Shown piece after piece: positions 9,208 to 17,609 of a DNA stretch of 50,934 bases. Source of the stretch: Campylobacter concisus (GTDB lineage Bacteria; Campylobacterota; Campylobacteria; Campylobacterales; Campylobacteraceae); the NCBI RefSeq assembly GCF_003048535.1, contig NZ_PIRQ01000010.1, forward strand, positions 1 through 50,934. Direction: 5' to 3'. The first letter of the stretch is position 1, and each line of letters starts with the position of its first letter. The notes under the pieces are model-generated. The model was not told where the DNA came from. It was given only the letters and a program-made list of their open reading frames with translations, and ran no database searches. Made by a program: the position numbers and the translations under genes.

Positions 9208-9745
9208 CGTTTTGTCTTTTTTGTATCTCTTTAAAAAGCTGATCTATGCGCTCATCGCCACCAAACATCACCGCCGCACTCTCAAGATAGTTTATACTCA
9301 TTTCTATGAAGTCATTTTTTATCAAATTTCCCAAAAATTCTAAAAAATCATCTTTGTTTGAGATCATTACCTTGGTTGAGAACATGATATTTTCAAAGAC
9401 TTTTTTGAAGCTCCCGTCCTTATAAACAGCCTTTTTAAAGTCCTCGTAGCTGATCGCGTCTTGCTCTTCAAAATACTCATCGCTAGCCAATCTTGATTCT
9501 AAAATTTTTAAAATTTCATCCATTCCTTCATCGTCTTCGCCAGCTCTTAGTTTATCCATAAAATAGTCAAATAAAAGTTTTGCTTCCTCTGCATTTTTCT
9601 CGCCAAGGGAGCAAATTTGTATCAAAAATAGTAAATTTTTATCCTGTGTCTTTTCGTAAGCTAGAGAGAAGTAAAAGATCGCTTCTTTAAATTTTGAGCG
9701 TTTAAAGTATTTAATGCCTATTTTTTTATAATCTATCAATGTCAA
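9185..9745 (-). CDS. Helical TPR-like protein of unknown function
   Basis: 186 residues, acidic, without signal peptide or membrane segment. The first 50 residues (KKIGIKYFKRSKFKEAIFYF and onward) resemble one TPR-like helical hairpin; the rest is predicted helical with several F/Y/L positions. I do not recognise a characterised family. It is sandwiched between a NifU-like gene (20-nt overlap) and murE (23-nt overlap), so its protein level is probably tied to theirs. I recall a hypothetical gene at the same place in C. jejuni, which suggests a conserved role in this lineage. Confidence 0.75.
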   Translation of the reverse strand: MTLIDYKKIGIKYFKRSKFKEAIFYFSLAYEKTQDKNLLFLIQICSLGEKNAEEAKLLFDYFMDKLRAGEDDEGMDEILKILESRLASDEYFEEQDAISYEDFKKAVYKDGSFKKVFENIMFSTKVMISNKDDFLEFLGNLIKNDFIEMSINYLESAAVMFGGDERIDQLFKEIQKRQNDENISRK

Positions 9746-10001
9746 ATTCCTCGCCGATCGGGATATTTACGACCTCAAGCTCTGGGTGAATATCCATACG
9801 AAGTTGTCTTTCGAGTCCATATTTTAGTGTAGTTGTGCTAGCCGCACATCCATGACAATGCCCTATAAGTCTTACATAAATTTTGCCGTTTTTTATGCCG
9901 AGTAGCTCCATGCCACCGCCATCATTTTCAAGCATCGGTAATACCTTTTGCAAACTCGCACTGACTGGTTTTAAAAGTTCTTCATCGCTAAATGGGATCA
10001 T
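9726..10001 (-). CDS. NifU C-terminal domain (Nfu-type) Fe-S carrier
   Basis: 91-residue protein made only of the NifU C-terminal domain, which carries a [4Fe-4S] or [2Fe-2S] cluster between dimer subunits and delivers it to target proteins. The CxxC motif is visible as C49-H-G-C52 within IGHCHGCAAS, preceded by LENDGGGMELL, typical of the family. It is the first gene of the murE operon, with an extended -10 promoter about 27 nt upstream. Confidence 0.92.
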   Translation of the reverse strand: MIPFSDEELLKPVSASLQKVLPMLENDGGGMELLGIKNGKIYVRLIGHCHGCAASTTTLKYGLERQLRMDIHPELEVVNIPIGEEFDIDRL

Positions 10002-10027
10002 ATCTTTTCCTATTAAATTTTTGGGCT

Positions 10028-10036
10028 ATTATAGCA
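10028..10036 (-). promoter_or_regulatory. Extended -10 promoter for the NifU-like to ispA operon
   Basis: Minus-strand TGCTATAAT, about 27 nt before the NifU-like start codon. This is a textbook Campylobacter extended -10 box. No other clear promoter was seen until tkt. Confidence 0.7.
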
Positions 10037-10183
10037 AAATAAAAATGCAAAAAATAATGGCTATATTTTTGCTTAGTGCCAATTCTGCTTTGTAGTTTAA
10101 ACCATTCTAGCACGCCTAGTCAGTTTTGATTATTAAATATTTGAGCTAAAATTTAGTAAATTTTTGATTATAAGTTTTAGGAT

Positions 10184-10206
10184 AAAAGGGCAAATTTCGC
10201 CCTTTT
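10184..10206 (-). terminator. Terminator of the ABC transporter operon
   Basis: 8-bp inverted repeat AAAAGGGC (10184-10191) / GCCCTTTT (10199-10206) with a 7-nt loop, just past the stop of the substrate-binding protein gene. On the minus strand the stem is followed by T-rich sequence. Confidence 0.8.
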
Positions 10207-10209
10207 TGT

Positions 10210-11127
10210 TTAATCTATTAGAAGTGATTTTATATCTACTTTTTGCTCGATCATCTTGCTCTCAAGCATAAATTCTTGCGTAGCTTCAAGTGCTTTTATA
10301 TCTTCAGGCGTGATCTTTGGACTAAAGTCATACTGCGGATACATACTCTTTACCGCCTCTATGCTAAGCCCGGTCTCTTCAGCTGTAAATTTTAATGCCT
10401 CTTCCTCATTTGCTTTCATGAAAGCCAAAATTTCATCTTGAGCCTTTTTAAATTTTTCAACTAGATCTTTATGCTTTTTGTAAAATTCTCCGCTTGTGGC
10501 AGTGACGATGACTGGAGTGATGACGCCCTTGCCTGTTGTTACGACACTAAGTCCTGATTTTTTAGCATTATAAGCAGCTGGTCCAGCAAGAAGTGCTGCA
10601 TCGACGCTACCATTTTCAAGTGCAGCTTGTGCAGCTGGGATGCCCATAGAGATGAACTCTACGTCATTTATACTAAGTCCGCCAAGAGCAAGATATCTAA
10701 CCAAAAGCTCGTTTAAGATCGTACCTTTTGGGCCTGCTATTTTTTTACCTTTTAAGTCTTTAGCGGTTTTTATACCTTTATCCTTAGCAAATATCGCAAA
10801 AGCTTCAGGTGCTCTTGAATAGGCACTTATGATCTTTATGTCAGCTTTATTTGCTGCTGCAAGTATGACCGAAGTTCCGCCAACACAATTTAAAAACTGA
10901 AGTGAGTTTGAAGCTAGAGCTTGAGTCTGCTTTGCACCTGATGTTATCTCAGAGTACTCGACTGGCATGCCAAAAGATTTAGCATAAAAGCCTTTAAATT
11001 TATCGACGATCGATGGGACGTTTAGCGGCGATTTGACATAGGTCATACCGATCTTATCTAGCTCACTTGCGTTTGCGACTAGACAAAGCAAAGAGGCTAC
11101 ACACAAAATCTTAAAAAACTTTCTCAT
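10210..11127 (-). CDS. ABC transporter substrate-binding protein, NMT1/SsuA family
   Basis: 305 residues with a Sec signal peptide (FKILCVASLLCLVANA, cleavage near residue 21), so periplasmic. The NMT1/SsuA/TauA-type fold is indicated by IAGPKGTILNELLVRYLALGG near residue 130 and GIPAAQAALENGSVDAALL near residue 163. Family substrates include sulfonates, taurine, nitrate, thiamine precursors and other small organic molecules; the sequence does not decide which. It lies 76 nt after the ATPase gene and may have its own promoter (TATAAT at 11153-11158), a common way to make more binding protein than membrane components. The first gene of the cluster encodes a hydrogenase-like protein, an unusual partner. 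Confidence 0.85.
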   Translation of the reverse strand: MRKFFKILCVASLLCLVANASELDKIGMTYVKSPLNVPSIVDKFKGFYAKSFGMPVEYSEITSGAKQTQALASNSLQFLNCVGGTSVILAAANKADIKIISAYSRAPEAFAIFAKDKGIKTAKDLKGKKIAGPKGTILNELLVRYLALGGLSINDVEFISMGIPAAQAALENGSVDAALLAGPAAYNAKKSGLSVVTTGKGVITPVIVTATSGEFYKKHKDLVEKFKKAQDEILAFMKANEEEALKFTAEETGLSIEAVKSMYPQYDFSPKITPEDIKALEATQEFMLESKMIEQKVDIKSLLID

Positions 11128-11152
11128 ATTCGCTCCTTTAAAAATTTTCCAA

Positions 11153-11158
11153 ATTATA
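11153..11158 (-). promoter_or_regulatory. Possible internal promoter for the substrate-binding protein
   Basis: Minus-strand TATAAT within the 76-nt gap, followed by AGGAG just before the ATG. At the other end of the gap a 14-nt palindrome CATTTTATAAAATG (11190-11203) abuts the ATPase stop codon; it may be an operator or an RNA processing hairpin. Confidence 0.5.
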
Positions 11159-11203
11159 TAACTTTTTACTACGTTTTGGTTTTAATTATCATTTTATAAA
11201 ATG

Positions 11204-11896
11204 CTAAATTTCGCTCAAAATTTTACGCTTTAAATTTATTAATTCATCGCAAAGCAAATCTCTTGGCTTAGCTAGATTTGATAGATCATCGCTTGATTTC
11301 ATCCCGCCTTTTTCAAGCAAAATTATCTCATCTGCTAAATATAGAGCTTCATCGACATTATGAGTGACAAAAATGATGGTTTTGCCGGCTTGGAGCTTTA
11401 AAATTTCAGCCTGCATGCTGGCTCTCGTAAAAGCATCAAGCGCCGCAAATGGCTCATCCATAAGGATCAAATTTGCTTCATATGCAAGCACTCTTGCAAG
11501 AGAAACGCGCGAACTCATACCGCCAGATAGCTGCGAAACAGCGGCAAATTTAAAGTCGCTAAGCCCTATCATCGATATGAGCCTATTTATCTTTACCTCG
11601 TCTATCTCATACTTTTTAAGCACAAATACGATATTTTCATAGACATTTAAAAAAGGCATGAGCCTAGGCTCTTGAAATACAAAGCCGATCTTTGCTTGCT
11701 CTTTAAAATTTATCTCACCTAGACTTACGCCATCAAGTCCAGCAATAAGCCTTAAAAGCGTAGTTTTACCGCAACCACTTCTGCCAAGTATTACAGTGAT
11801 CTTATCTTTTTTTATAGTTAAATTTAGCTCTTTTAAAACGTCGATACGCTTGTCATTAATAAAAAAATGCTTGGATAAATTTAAAATTTCTATCAT
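11204..11896 (-). CDS. ABC transporter ATP-binding protein, NitT/TauT type
   Basis: 230-residue ATPase energising the importer. Walker A GRSGCGKTT near residue 37, Q-loop VFQEPRLMPF near 74, signature LSGGMSSRVSLARVLAYE near 123, Walker B LILMDEPFAALDAFTR near 142 and H-loop VTHNVDEAL near 174 are all present, so it should be active. Its start overlaps the permease stop by 4 nt. The family pattern (SsuB/TauB) matches the NMT1-type binding protein downstream. Confidence 0.92.
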   Translation of the reverse strand: MIEILNLSKHFFINDKRIDVLKELNLTIKKDKITVILGRSGCGKTTLLRLIAGLDGVSLGEINFKEQAKIGFVFQEPRLMPFLNVYENIVFVLKKYEIDEVKINRLISMIGLSDFKFAAVSQLSGGMSSRVSLARVLAYEANLILMDEPFAALDAFTRASMQAEILKLQAGKTIIFVTHNVDEALYLADEIILLEKGGMKSSDDLSNLAKPRDLLCDELINLKRKILSEI

Positions 11897-12642
11897 TTTT
11901 CACTTCGTAAAAGGCTAAATTTAGATATCAAAAATAAAAATATCCTATCTATGAGTACGCCACAAATTCCTATCGTAAAAATGCCAACAAATATCCTATC
12001 TGCGCGCGAAAGCTCCTCCGCATCTAGTATGAGATAGCCTAGCCCGCTGGAAGCTGCGATCATCTCCGCTCCCACAATCGCTCGCATAGCGTAGCCAAAA
12101 CCTATGCGCATACCTACAAAAATATCTTTTATGGCATTTTTTAGGATGATTTTGTAAAAAATTTCAAATTTACTAAAACAAAAAATTTTACCAACCTCAA
12201 TAAGCTTCACATCGCAGCTAGTTAGCCCTTTTGAAATACTTAAAAACATTGGAAAAAACGATGCTAAGATGATAATAATAATTTTTGGAGTTTCGTTTAT
12301 ACCAAACCAAAGCACCAAAATAGCAATAAGGCTAAGTGGTGGAACATTTCTAAAAAACTCTAGTATCCACTCGTAATAAATACTAGCTTTTGGAAATAGC
12401 GCTGCCACTCCGCCAAAAGCAAATGCCAAAACAAAAGCCAAAATATAGCCAACAAATATACGCTTAAAGCTAATCATCACATGCGTTATTAACTCGCCAC
12501 TTAAGCTCATGTCAAACATCGTTTTAAGTGTCGTAATAGGACTTGGCAAGATATAGGGCGTGAAAATTTCTAGCTCACAAACGACCTGCCAGAGGACAAA
12601 GATCACTAGGATCAAAACGCTCTTTTTAAAAATTTCTATCAT
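11893..12642 (-). CDS. ABC transporter permease, NitT/TauT (SsuC) type
   Basis: 249 residues with about six membrane helices of the BPD_transp_1 fold. The coupling-helix (EAA) region appears around residues 150-190 (LIEVGKIFCFSKFEIFYKII, then the stretch to GMRIGFGYAMRAIVGAEMIA), and LGYLILDAEELSRADRIFVG is typical of the SsuC/TauC group. ATGA overlaps link it to the hydrogenase-like gene upstream and to the ATPase gene downstream, so the three are one translational unit. Confidence 0.9.
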   Translation of the reverse strand: MIEIFKKSVLILVIFVLWQVVCELEIFTPYILPSPITTLKTMFDMSLSGELITHVMISFKRIFVGYILAFVLAFAFGGVAALFPKASIYYEWILEFFRNVPPLSLIAILVLWFGINETPKIIIIILASFFPMFLSISKGLTSCDVKLIEVGKIFCFSKFEIFYKIILKNAIKDIFVGMRIGFGYAMRAIVGAEMIAASSGLGYLILDAEELSRADRIFVGIFTIGICGVLIDRIFLFLISKFSLLRSEK

Positions 12643-13247
12643 AGCCCATCTCCATTGTGACAGCCGTTTTCGCAGTATAAAAGCTCAATGATCTGATAGT
12701 TTTTAAGCTCGCTAAATTTATATGAAAATGCGTTTTGTATCTTTTCTTTGCTGCATAAGCTTAGTGTTTTTATGCCTAAATTTTCAAAAAAACCAGGAGG
12801 AATCGGGCTTGATTCTATTTTGCTTGTTTGTAAATTTATATCGTTTAGCTCTTTAAATTTTTTCCATGTTAAAAATGTAGTTCGCTCTAATTTTAAAGAA
12901 TTTCCAAGCTCAGCCAAGTCATCACAAGGCGTTGTTATATAAAGCCACTCATCTTCTTTTAGCTTCGAGCTAAGTTCAATGGCGCTTTCTATTAAAATGG
13001 GATTTAAGTTTGAAATATTGTTTGAAAATTCTTTAAAATTTGATCTTATAAAATTTACAGCTCTCGGACAGCGACTGTCTAAAACCATGCCCTTAGAGCA
13101 TAAATTTTTATATGAATTTTTGATATCGCTAACATGATCTTTTTCGCACTCTACTATGTTAAAGCCCTTATTTTGCAAGAGCTCTTTTAACGCAGAGAGG
13201 TCATACATATTTTTTACAACGGGATTTAGCCAAAGTAGCTTTCTCAC
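12639..13247 (-). CDS. Small [FeFe]-hydrogenase-like (H-cluster domain) protein
   Basis: 202 residues, no signal peptide. By eye it resembles the C-terminal H-cluster domain of iron-only hydrogenases and Nar1/NARF-type proteins. DSRCPRAVNFI (C60) aligns with motif L1 TSCCPxW, TTPCDD (C108) with L2 MPCxxKxxE, and LLYCENGCHNGDG (C192, C196) with L3 ACxGGCxxGGG. All four cluster-ligand cysteines are retained, but the proton-transfer cysteine of L1 is Arg59 and the L2 lysine position is Leu. The ferredoxin-like N-terminal domain is absent. So it probably binds an Fe-S cluster but is unlikely to be a hydrogenase. GTG start with GGAG just upstream; the stop overlaps the permease start (ATGA). A sensory, assembly or substrate-processing role tied to the ABC importer is inference. 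Confidence 0.65.
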   Translation of the reverse strand: MRKLLWLNPVVKNMYDLSALKELLQNKGFNIVECEKDHVSDIKNSYKNLCSKGMVLDSRCPRAVNFIRSNFKEFSNNISNLNPILIESAIELSSKLKEDEWLYITTPCDDLAELGNSLKLERTTFLTWKKFKELNDINLQTSKIESSPIPPGFFENLGIKTLSLCSKEKIQNAFSYKFSELKNYQIIELLYCENGCHNGDGL

Positions 13248-13370
13248 GAGTTCTCCGTAATTTTAATAATAGAAATCAAGATTCTATCATTTAAAAATTT
13301 AAACCAAGTAAAAAGAGCCTCTTATGACTAAAATCACAAAAGAAGGGTCGTACAAAAAACTAAACTTAAC

Positions 13371-14375
13371 CTATACTTTTATATCTAATTTCTGTTTTTG
13401 CTCCACTTTTTCCATTAGTTTTAGTATATCAACTCCGTTTTTCTCAAGCTGCATTAGCTCCTTAAGATAGGCAAATTTCTCATCTTTGTTGATATCGTAA
13501 GTAGCCAGTTTCTCGCTTCGTCCGATCACTGAAGCATAGACTTTGTTGCCATCAAGTTTGTCCGTATTTTGCACATTATAAAGCGAGAGTACGCCCTCTA
13601 CCACCTCTTTAAAATCCGCCCCGCTCTTCATGCCAGCTTTCATAAGCGTAAGAAATCTCTGTCTGCTCTCTTCGTCAGTGAAATTTATATTTTGTAGCGT
13701 CTGGTACTCAATTGGTGGCTTATTAGTGCTCGTTAGCATGGAGATAGCCTTTTTGCCTATCGTAATGCTCTCCACACCGACTCTTTCTCCAAGATACTGC
13801 CTAAGCGCATAATCAATCCACTTATCTTTAAACTCATCTATGCTTAGGTCCTTATCAAGTATCTCAAACCCTTCCACATGGCTCTTGTGACCAAGCCCAA
13901 GAAGTGTGTTGCCATCAAGTTTTGATGTGTATTCTTTTGCAAAGAGATCAACATCTGTTGGATAATATCCTATGATCTCTTCGTGAGCTCTGCCAAAACC
14001 AAGTGCTTTGGTCTGGTTGATAAAATTTTTGAGATCATTTATCTCATCTTGGCTGACTTGTTTGTCGTAACCCATGAGCTTACCCCAGATGCTTATCTTG
14101 CCATTAGCAGCCATGCCTGAGAGTGAGAAATTGCTAACAAATGTTAGATTTTCGCTATTTTTTTGAAATTTTATCGTATTTGTTTCATTTAAATTTATTG
14201 GCTCACCTCTAGTATCGGTATGACTTTTTTGCTCGTCAACCAAACCGCTAGATAAATTATTTAAAGAATTTTTGTCTATATTGGATTTAGTATTATTAGT
14301 ATCAAGTTCTTGTGCTCTACTACTTTGCGAGCCAATATAAAAATTTGTCCCAACACCATTTACACTACCTATCAT
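13371..14375 (-). CDS. Probable flagellum-associated exported protein
   Basis: 334 residues, no Sec signal, Ser/Asn/Thr-rich and probably disordered N-terminus (about 1-75), then a helical, polar body and a coiled C-terminus (LMQLEKNGVDILKLMEKVEQ). A DINKDEKFAYL segment near residue 297 resembles an EF-hand loop, but only one is visible. The gene is preceded by a close match to the sigma-28 consensus. Together with the lack of a signal peptide this suggests export through the flagellar system, like other co-regulated Campylobacter secreted proteins. I think it is related to the Cj0814 family of flagellum-dependent secreted proteins, from memory only. Monocistronic, between the ABC operon and rplQ. 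Confidence 0.55.
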   Translation of the reverse strand: MIGSVNGVGTNFYIGSQSSRAQELDTNNTKSNIDKNSLNNLSSGLVDEQKSHTDTRGEPINLNETNTIKFQKNSENLTFVSNFSLSGMAANGKISIWGKLMGYDKQVSQDEINDLKNFINQTKALGFGRAHEEIIGYYPTDVDLFAKEYTSKLDGNTLLGLGHKSHVEGFEILDKDLSIDEFKDKWIDYALRQYLGERVGVESITIGKKAISMLTSTNKPPIEYQTLQNINFTDEESRQRFLTLMKAGMKSGADFKEVVEGVLSLYNVQNTDKLDGNKVYASVIGRSEKLATYDINKDEKFAYLKELMQLEKNGVDILKLMEKVEQKQKLDIKV

Positions 14376-14412
14376 CTCAAACCCTTTGAAATTTATTAGA
14401 TGCCTGAAACAA

Positions 14413-14439
14413 ATATCGTCTTAATAAAATAAAATTTTA
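14413..14439 (-). promoter_or_regulatory. Sigma-28 (FliA) promoter
   Basis: On the minus strand TAAA (14436-14439) is followed by exactly 15 nt, then GACGATAT (14413-14420). This matches the flagellar TAAA-N15-GCCGATAA pattern at 10 of 12 positions. It lies about 38 nt before the ATG of the flagellum-associated protein gene. Confidence 0.7.
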
Positions 14440-14634
14440 GCATAGAGTTCAAAGGTAAAAATTTAAAATATATGATTTTAGATTAAAGGATTTACAACTT
14501 TTAACTATTAAATTTATGATTTTTTGGTTAATAAAATTTGATAAATAATTAAAGAAATTTATACTTTAGAAAGCTTTTGAAAGAAGGATTTTATTTTAAA
14601 GGTAAGAGAATTTTATATTCAAGAAATTAAAAAA

Positions 14635-14652
14635 AGAGAGCCGAAGCTCTCT
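14635..14652 (-). terminator. Terminator of the ribosomal protein cluster
   Basis: Minus strand: AGAGAGC, UUCG tetraloop, GCTCTCT, then a run of T. A textbook intrinsic terminator a few nt after the rplQ stop, ending the S10-spc-alpha transcript. Confidence 0.92.
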
Positions 14653-14657
14653 AATAA

Positions 14658-15014
14658 TTATTCAGCTACTAGCTCTATATAAGCCATCTCTGCTGCGTCG
14701 CCTCTGCGAACACGAGTCTTGATGATTCTTGTATAGCCGCCATTGCGCTCTTTAAATTTTGGAGCTACTTCAGTAACTAATTTATTTGTTGTTTCTTTAT
14801 CTTGTAAAGAAGCAAATACTGCTCTGTGAGCGTTAGAGTCACCTTTTCTGGCTCTTGTAATTAGCTTCTCAACATAGCTTCTAAGCTCTTTTGCTTTTGG
14901 TAAAGTCGTCTCTATCTTTTCGCTTTTGATAATAGCTATCGCCAAATTTTTAAGCAATGCAGATCTATGAGATGACGTTCTACCAAGTTTGCGATATCCG
15001 TGTTTATGTCTCAT
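14658..15014 (-). CDS. rplQ: 50S ribosomal protein L17
   Basis: 118 residues, the normal length. N-terminal [20 protein letters not shown] is the family hallmark. L17 binds 23S rRNA near the polypeptide exit tunnel. It is the last gene of the cluster, 11 nt after rpoA and directly before the UUCG-loop terminator. Confidence 0.98.
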   Translation of the reverse strand: MRHKHGYRKLGRTSSHRSALLKNLAIAIIKSEKIETTLPKAKELRSYVEKLITRARKGDSNAHRAVFASLQDKETTNKLVTEVAPKFKERNGGYTRIIKTRVRRGDAAEMAYIELVAE

Positions 15015-15025
15015 CTATTGTCCTT

Positions 15026-16042
15026 TTATTCTTTTACACTCATTTGTGCTTTAAGCTCGGTTATTTTCTTTCTTAGTTGCTCTTTGCTATCTTTTAACAC
15101 ATCGGCACCAACTGGATAGCCTATCTCTTCCATAACCGCTTTAATCTCTTCAAGAGATTTTTTACCTAAATTTTTAAGCTCTTTAAGCTCATTTTCGTCC
15201 ATTAATGCAAGCTCGCCGATAAATCTAATATCAGCTTTGTCAAGGCAGTTGAAACTTCTAGCACTTAAATTTAGATCTTCTACGCTAGAAAGTAGCTTTG
15301 AAAACTCGCCACCTGCACTTGAGCTAGCAACTGGAGTACTAACATCAATATCTAAAATTCCTTTAAATACTGACATTTGTTGATACATGGCTTCTAAACA
15401 ATTTTTAAAAGCCTCTATCGGACTAACTTGACCATCAGTTGTTATAGTAAATACAATCTTTTCATAGTCTGGATCATCCTCAACCAAGACATTTTGTATA
15501 TCGTAAACTGCCTTTTTAACAGGTGTAAAAAAAGCATCAAGTGCGATATAGTCGTCTTCGATCTCTTCTCTAATCTCTTCACTAGGAACATATCCGATAC
15601 CTTTTTGAATGATAACTGAAAAATTTAACTCAGCATCTTCATTTATTGTAGCAAGGTATGCGTCTGGGTTAACGATCTCAACTAGATCATTATTTAGATC
15701 AGCCCCAGTTATCTCTTTTGGCCCTTTAAAGCTATACTCTATAACTTCGCGCTCGCTAATGCTTTTTAATTTAAATCTGATTTTTTTCAAATTTATAATA
15801 AAAAAAGCTACGTCTTCTAGCATACCACGCATACTGTCAAATTCGTGGCTAACGCCTTTTATCTTTACACCAATAGGAGCAAAACCTACCGTACTTGTGT
15901 AAAGAAGACGACGCAATGGGTGAGCCAAAGTAACAGCATAACCCGCCTCAAAAGGATATGCTGTAATATTAGCAACATTTTCGCTAATACTTTTAACTTC
16001 AATTTCAGTTGGCATATAAGCTGATGTAGTAATCTTTCTCAT
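15026..16042 (-). CDS. rpoA: RNA polymerase alpha subunit
   Basis: 338 residues. The N-terminal domain (about 1-235) dimerises and holds beta and beta' ([17 protein letters not shown] near residue 54). The C-terminal domain (about 250-325) has the helix-hairpin-helix-like [20 protein letters not shown], then [16 protein letters not shown], which binds UP elements and activators. Located between rpsD and rplQ as in most bacteria. Confidence 0.98.
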   Translation of the reverse strand: MRKITTSAYMPTEIEVKSISENVANITAYPFEAGYAVTLAHPLRRLLYTSTVGFAPIGVKIKGVSHEFDSMRGMLEDVAFFIINLKKIRFKLKSISEREVIEYSFKGPKEITGADLNNDLVEIVNPDAYLATINEDAELNFSVIIQKGIGYVPSEEIREEIEDDYIALDAFFTPVKKAVYDIQNVLVEDDPDYEKIVFTITTDGQVSPIEAFKNCLEAMYQQMSVFKGILDIDVSTPVASSSAGGEFSKLLSSVEDLNLSARSFNCLDKADIRFIGELALMDENELKELKNLGKKSLEEIKAVMEEIGYPVGADVLKDSKEQLRKKITELKAQMSVKE

Positions 16043-16056
16043 CTTTATACCCTCTA

Positions 16057-16683
16057 TTATTTTGAATAAAGCTCTACTATAAATCTTTCCTCAACAGGAA
16101 TGATAACCTCTTCTCTTTCTGGATTTCTAGTGAAAATTCCAAATTTTTTCTCTTTTTCAACATCTACCCAAGCAACAATACCGGTTTGTGCTGTAAGATC
16201 TATTGCACGAACAATTTGTGGATTGTTCTTAGATTTTTCAACAATCTCTACTTTTGCACCTGGCTCAACTCTATAAGATGGTATATCTACTCTTTTACCA
16301 TTTACTAAAATATGTCCATGAGTTACTAGCTGGCGAGCAAAACGACGAGTTGTTGCAAAGCCCATTCTATAAACAACATTATCTAATCTTTGCTCTAATA
16401 GTTGAACCAAAAGAGCACCGGTATTACCTTCGCGGCGTGCTGCTTCTTGAAATAATCTTCTAAATTGTTTCTCTGAAACACCGTACATAAATTTAGCTTT
16501 TTGTTTCTCGCGAAGTTGTAAGCCATATTCGCTTATTTTTGCTCTTCTTTGTCCATGTTGTCCTGGTGCATAAGGTCTTTTTTCAAAAGCACTTTTACCA
16601 GCAAGTCTTCTTTCGCCCTTTAACACAAGAGACACACCAAGACGTCTTTCTAATTTTTCAACAGGTCCTGTATATCTAGCCAT
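16057..16683 (-). CDS. rpsD: 30S ribosomal protein S4
   Basis: 208 residues; the primary 16S rRNA binder that organises the 5' domain. The S4 RNA-binding domain is at about 95-160 ([18 protein letters not shown], then [19 protein letters not shown]). The N-terminal region has no cysteines, so this is the zinc-free form. In other bacteria S4 represses its own operon; no specific site is identified here. Confidence 0.98.
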   Translation of the reverse strand: MARYTGPVEKLERRLGVSLVLKGERRLAGKSAFEKRPYAPGQHGQRRAKISEYGLQLREKQKAKFMYGVSEKQFRRLFQEAARREGNTGALLVQLLEQRLDNVVYRMGFATTRRFARQLVTHGHILVNGKRVDIPSYRVEPGAKVEIVEKSKNNPQIVRAIDLTAQTGIVAWVDVEKEKKFGIFTRNPEREEVIIPVEERFIVELYSK

Positions 16684-16708
16684 AATAATTTCTCCTATTT
16701 TTCTCTAA

Positions 16709-17101
16709 TTATACGCGGCGGCGTTTTGGCGGTCTACAACCATTGTGTGGTAAAGGTGTAATGTCTTTAAAGAAAGATACTTTGATTCCTTCAACAGTTC
16801 CTACACTTTTAACAGCCGTTTCACGTCCGCTACCTGGACCTTGAACCTTAACACCAACTTCTTTTATACCATGCTCTTTTGCTTTATTTAGAGCATCTTC
16901 AACTGCCTGTTGAGCTGCATAAGGAGTTGATTTTTTACTACCTTTAAAGCCTAAGCCACCTGCACTACTCCATGCAATAGCATTTCCCATTTCATCAGTT
17001 ACAGTTACCATAGTATTGTTAAATGTTGCACTGATATAAACGATACCTTTGGCTATACTTTTTCTAGCTACTTTTTTCTTAACAATTTTTCTTTTCGCCA
17101 T
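16709..17101 (-). CDS. rpsK: 30S ribosomal protein S11
   Basis: 130 residues. [19 protein letters not shown], then the [14 protein letters not shown] and [14 protein letters not shown] regions, are the conserved S11 elements contacting the 690 loop of 16S rRNA on the platform. It lies 22 nt after rpsM and 25 nt before rpsD. Confidence 0.98.
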   Translation of the reverse strand: MAKRKIVKKKVARKSIAKGIVYISATFNNTMVTVTDEMGNAIAWSSAGGLGFKGSKKSTPYAAQQAVEDALNKAKEHGIKEVGVKVQGPGSGRETAVKSVGTVEGIKVSFFKDITPLPHNGCRPPKRRRV

Positions 17102-17123
17102 TTATTATCCTTTAACCCTTGCC

Positions 17124-17492
17124 TTACTTAGTAGCTGCACCGACAGTTTTACGTCTGCCTTTTCTGGTTCTAGCATTAGTTTTAGTCTTTTGACCACGAA
17201 CAGGAAGACCCTTTCTATGGCGAAGACCTCTATAACTTCCAAGATCCATAAGAGCTTTGATATCCATAGCAACTTGTTTTCTCAAGTCACCCTCAACGAC
17301 GTGATGCTCTTGAATTTCTTTACGGATAGCTGCTGCTTCATCTTCACTAAGCTCATAGACTCTCTTGTCATAAGAAATTCCAGCTGCGTCAAGAATTTGA
17401 CGAGATTTGTAAAGACCTATACCATATATATAAGTCAAACCATACTCTATTCTCTTTTTGTTTGGTAAATCTACACCTGCAATACGTGCCAT
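17124..17492 (-). CDS. rpsM: 30S ribosomal protein S13
   Basis: 122 residues, in the head of the small subunit, contacting the P-site tRNA through its tail. Helix-two-turn-helix region near [19 protein letters not shown] and the signature [20 protein letters not shown] are visible. It follows rpmJ by 3 nt. Confidence 0.98.
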   Translation of the reverse strand: MARIAGVDLPNKKRIEYGLTYIYGIGLYKSRQILDAAGISYDKRVYELSEDEAAAIRKEIQEHHVVEGDLRKQVAMDIKALMDLGSYRGLRHRKGLPVRGQKTKTNARTRKGRRKTVGAATK

Positions 17493-17495
17493 GCC

Positions 17496-17609
17496 TTATC
17501 CTTGTCTTTGTTTATGTTTTGGATTTTCGCAGATAACACGAATTATGCCACTACGTTTGACAATTTTACATTTGTCACACATCTTCTTTACAGAAGGACG
17601 AACTTTCAT
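17496..17609 (-). CDS. rpmJ: 50S ribosomal protein L36
   Basis: 37-residue protein read directly from the minus strand, beginning [14 protein letters not shown]. The zinc ligands C11, C14, C27 and H32 are all present, so it is the zinc-binding form. The ATG at 17609 is preceded by TTTTTAGGAGACTAAA, a good Shine-Dalgarno. It sits 3 nt before rpsM but is separated from infA by 189 nt that can fold into hairpins. Confidence 0.96.
   Translation of the reverse strand: MKVRPSVKKMCDKCKIVKRSGIIRVICENPKHKQRQG

Noticed and set aside
12639-13247. Active hydrogenase
   Set aside because: Lacks the L1 proton-transfer cysteine and L2 lysine as well as the ferredoxin-like domain, so catalytic H2 turnover is unlikely despite the cluster ligands.
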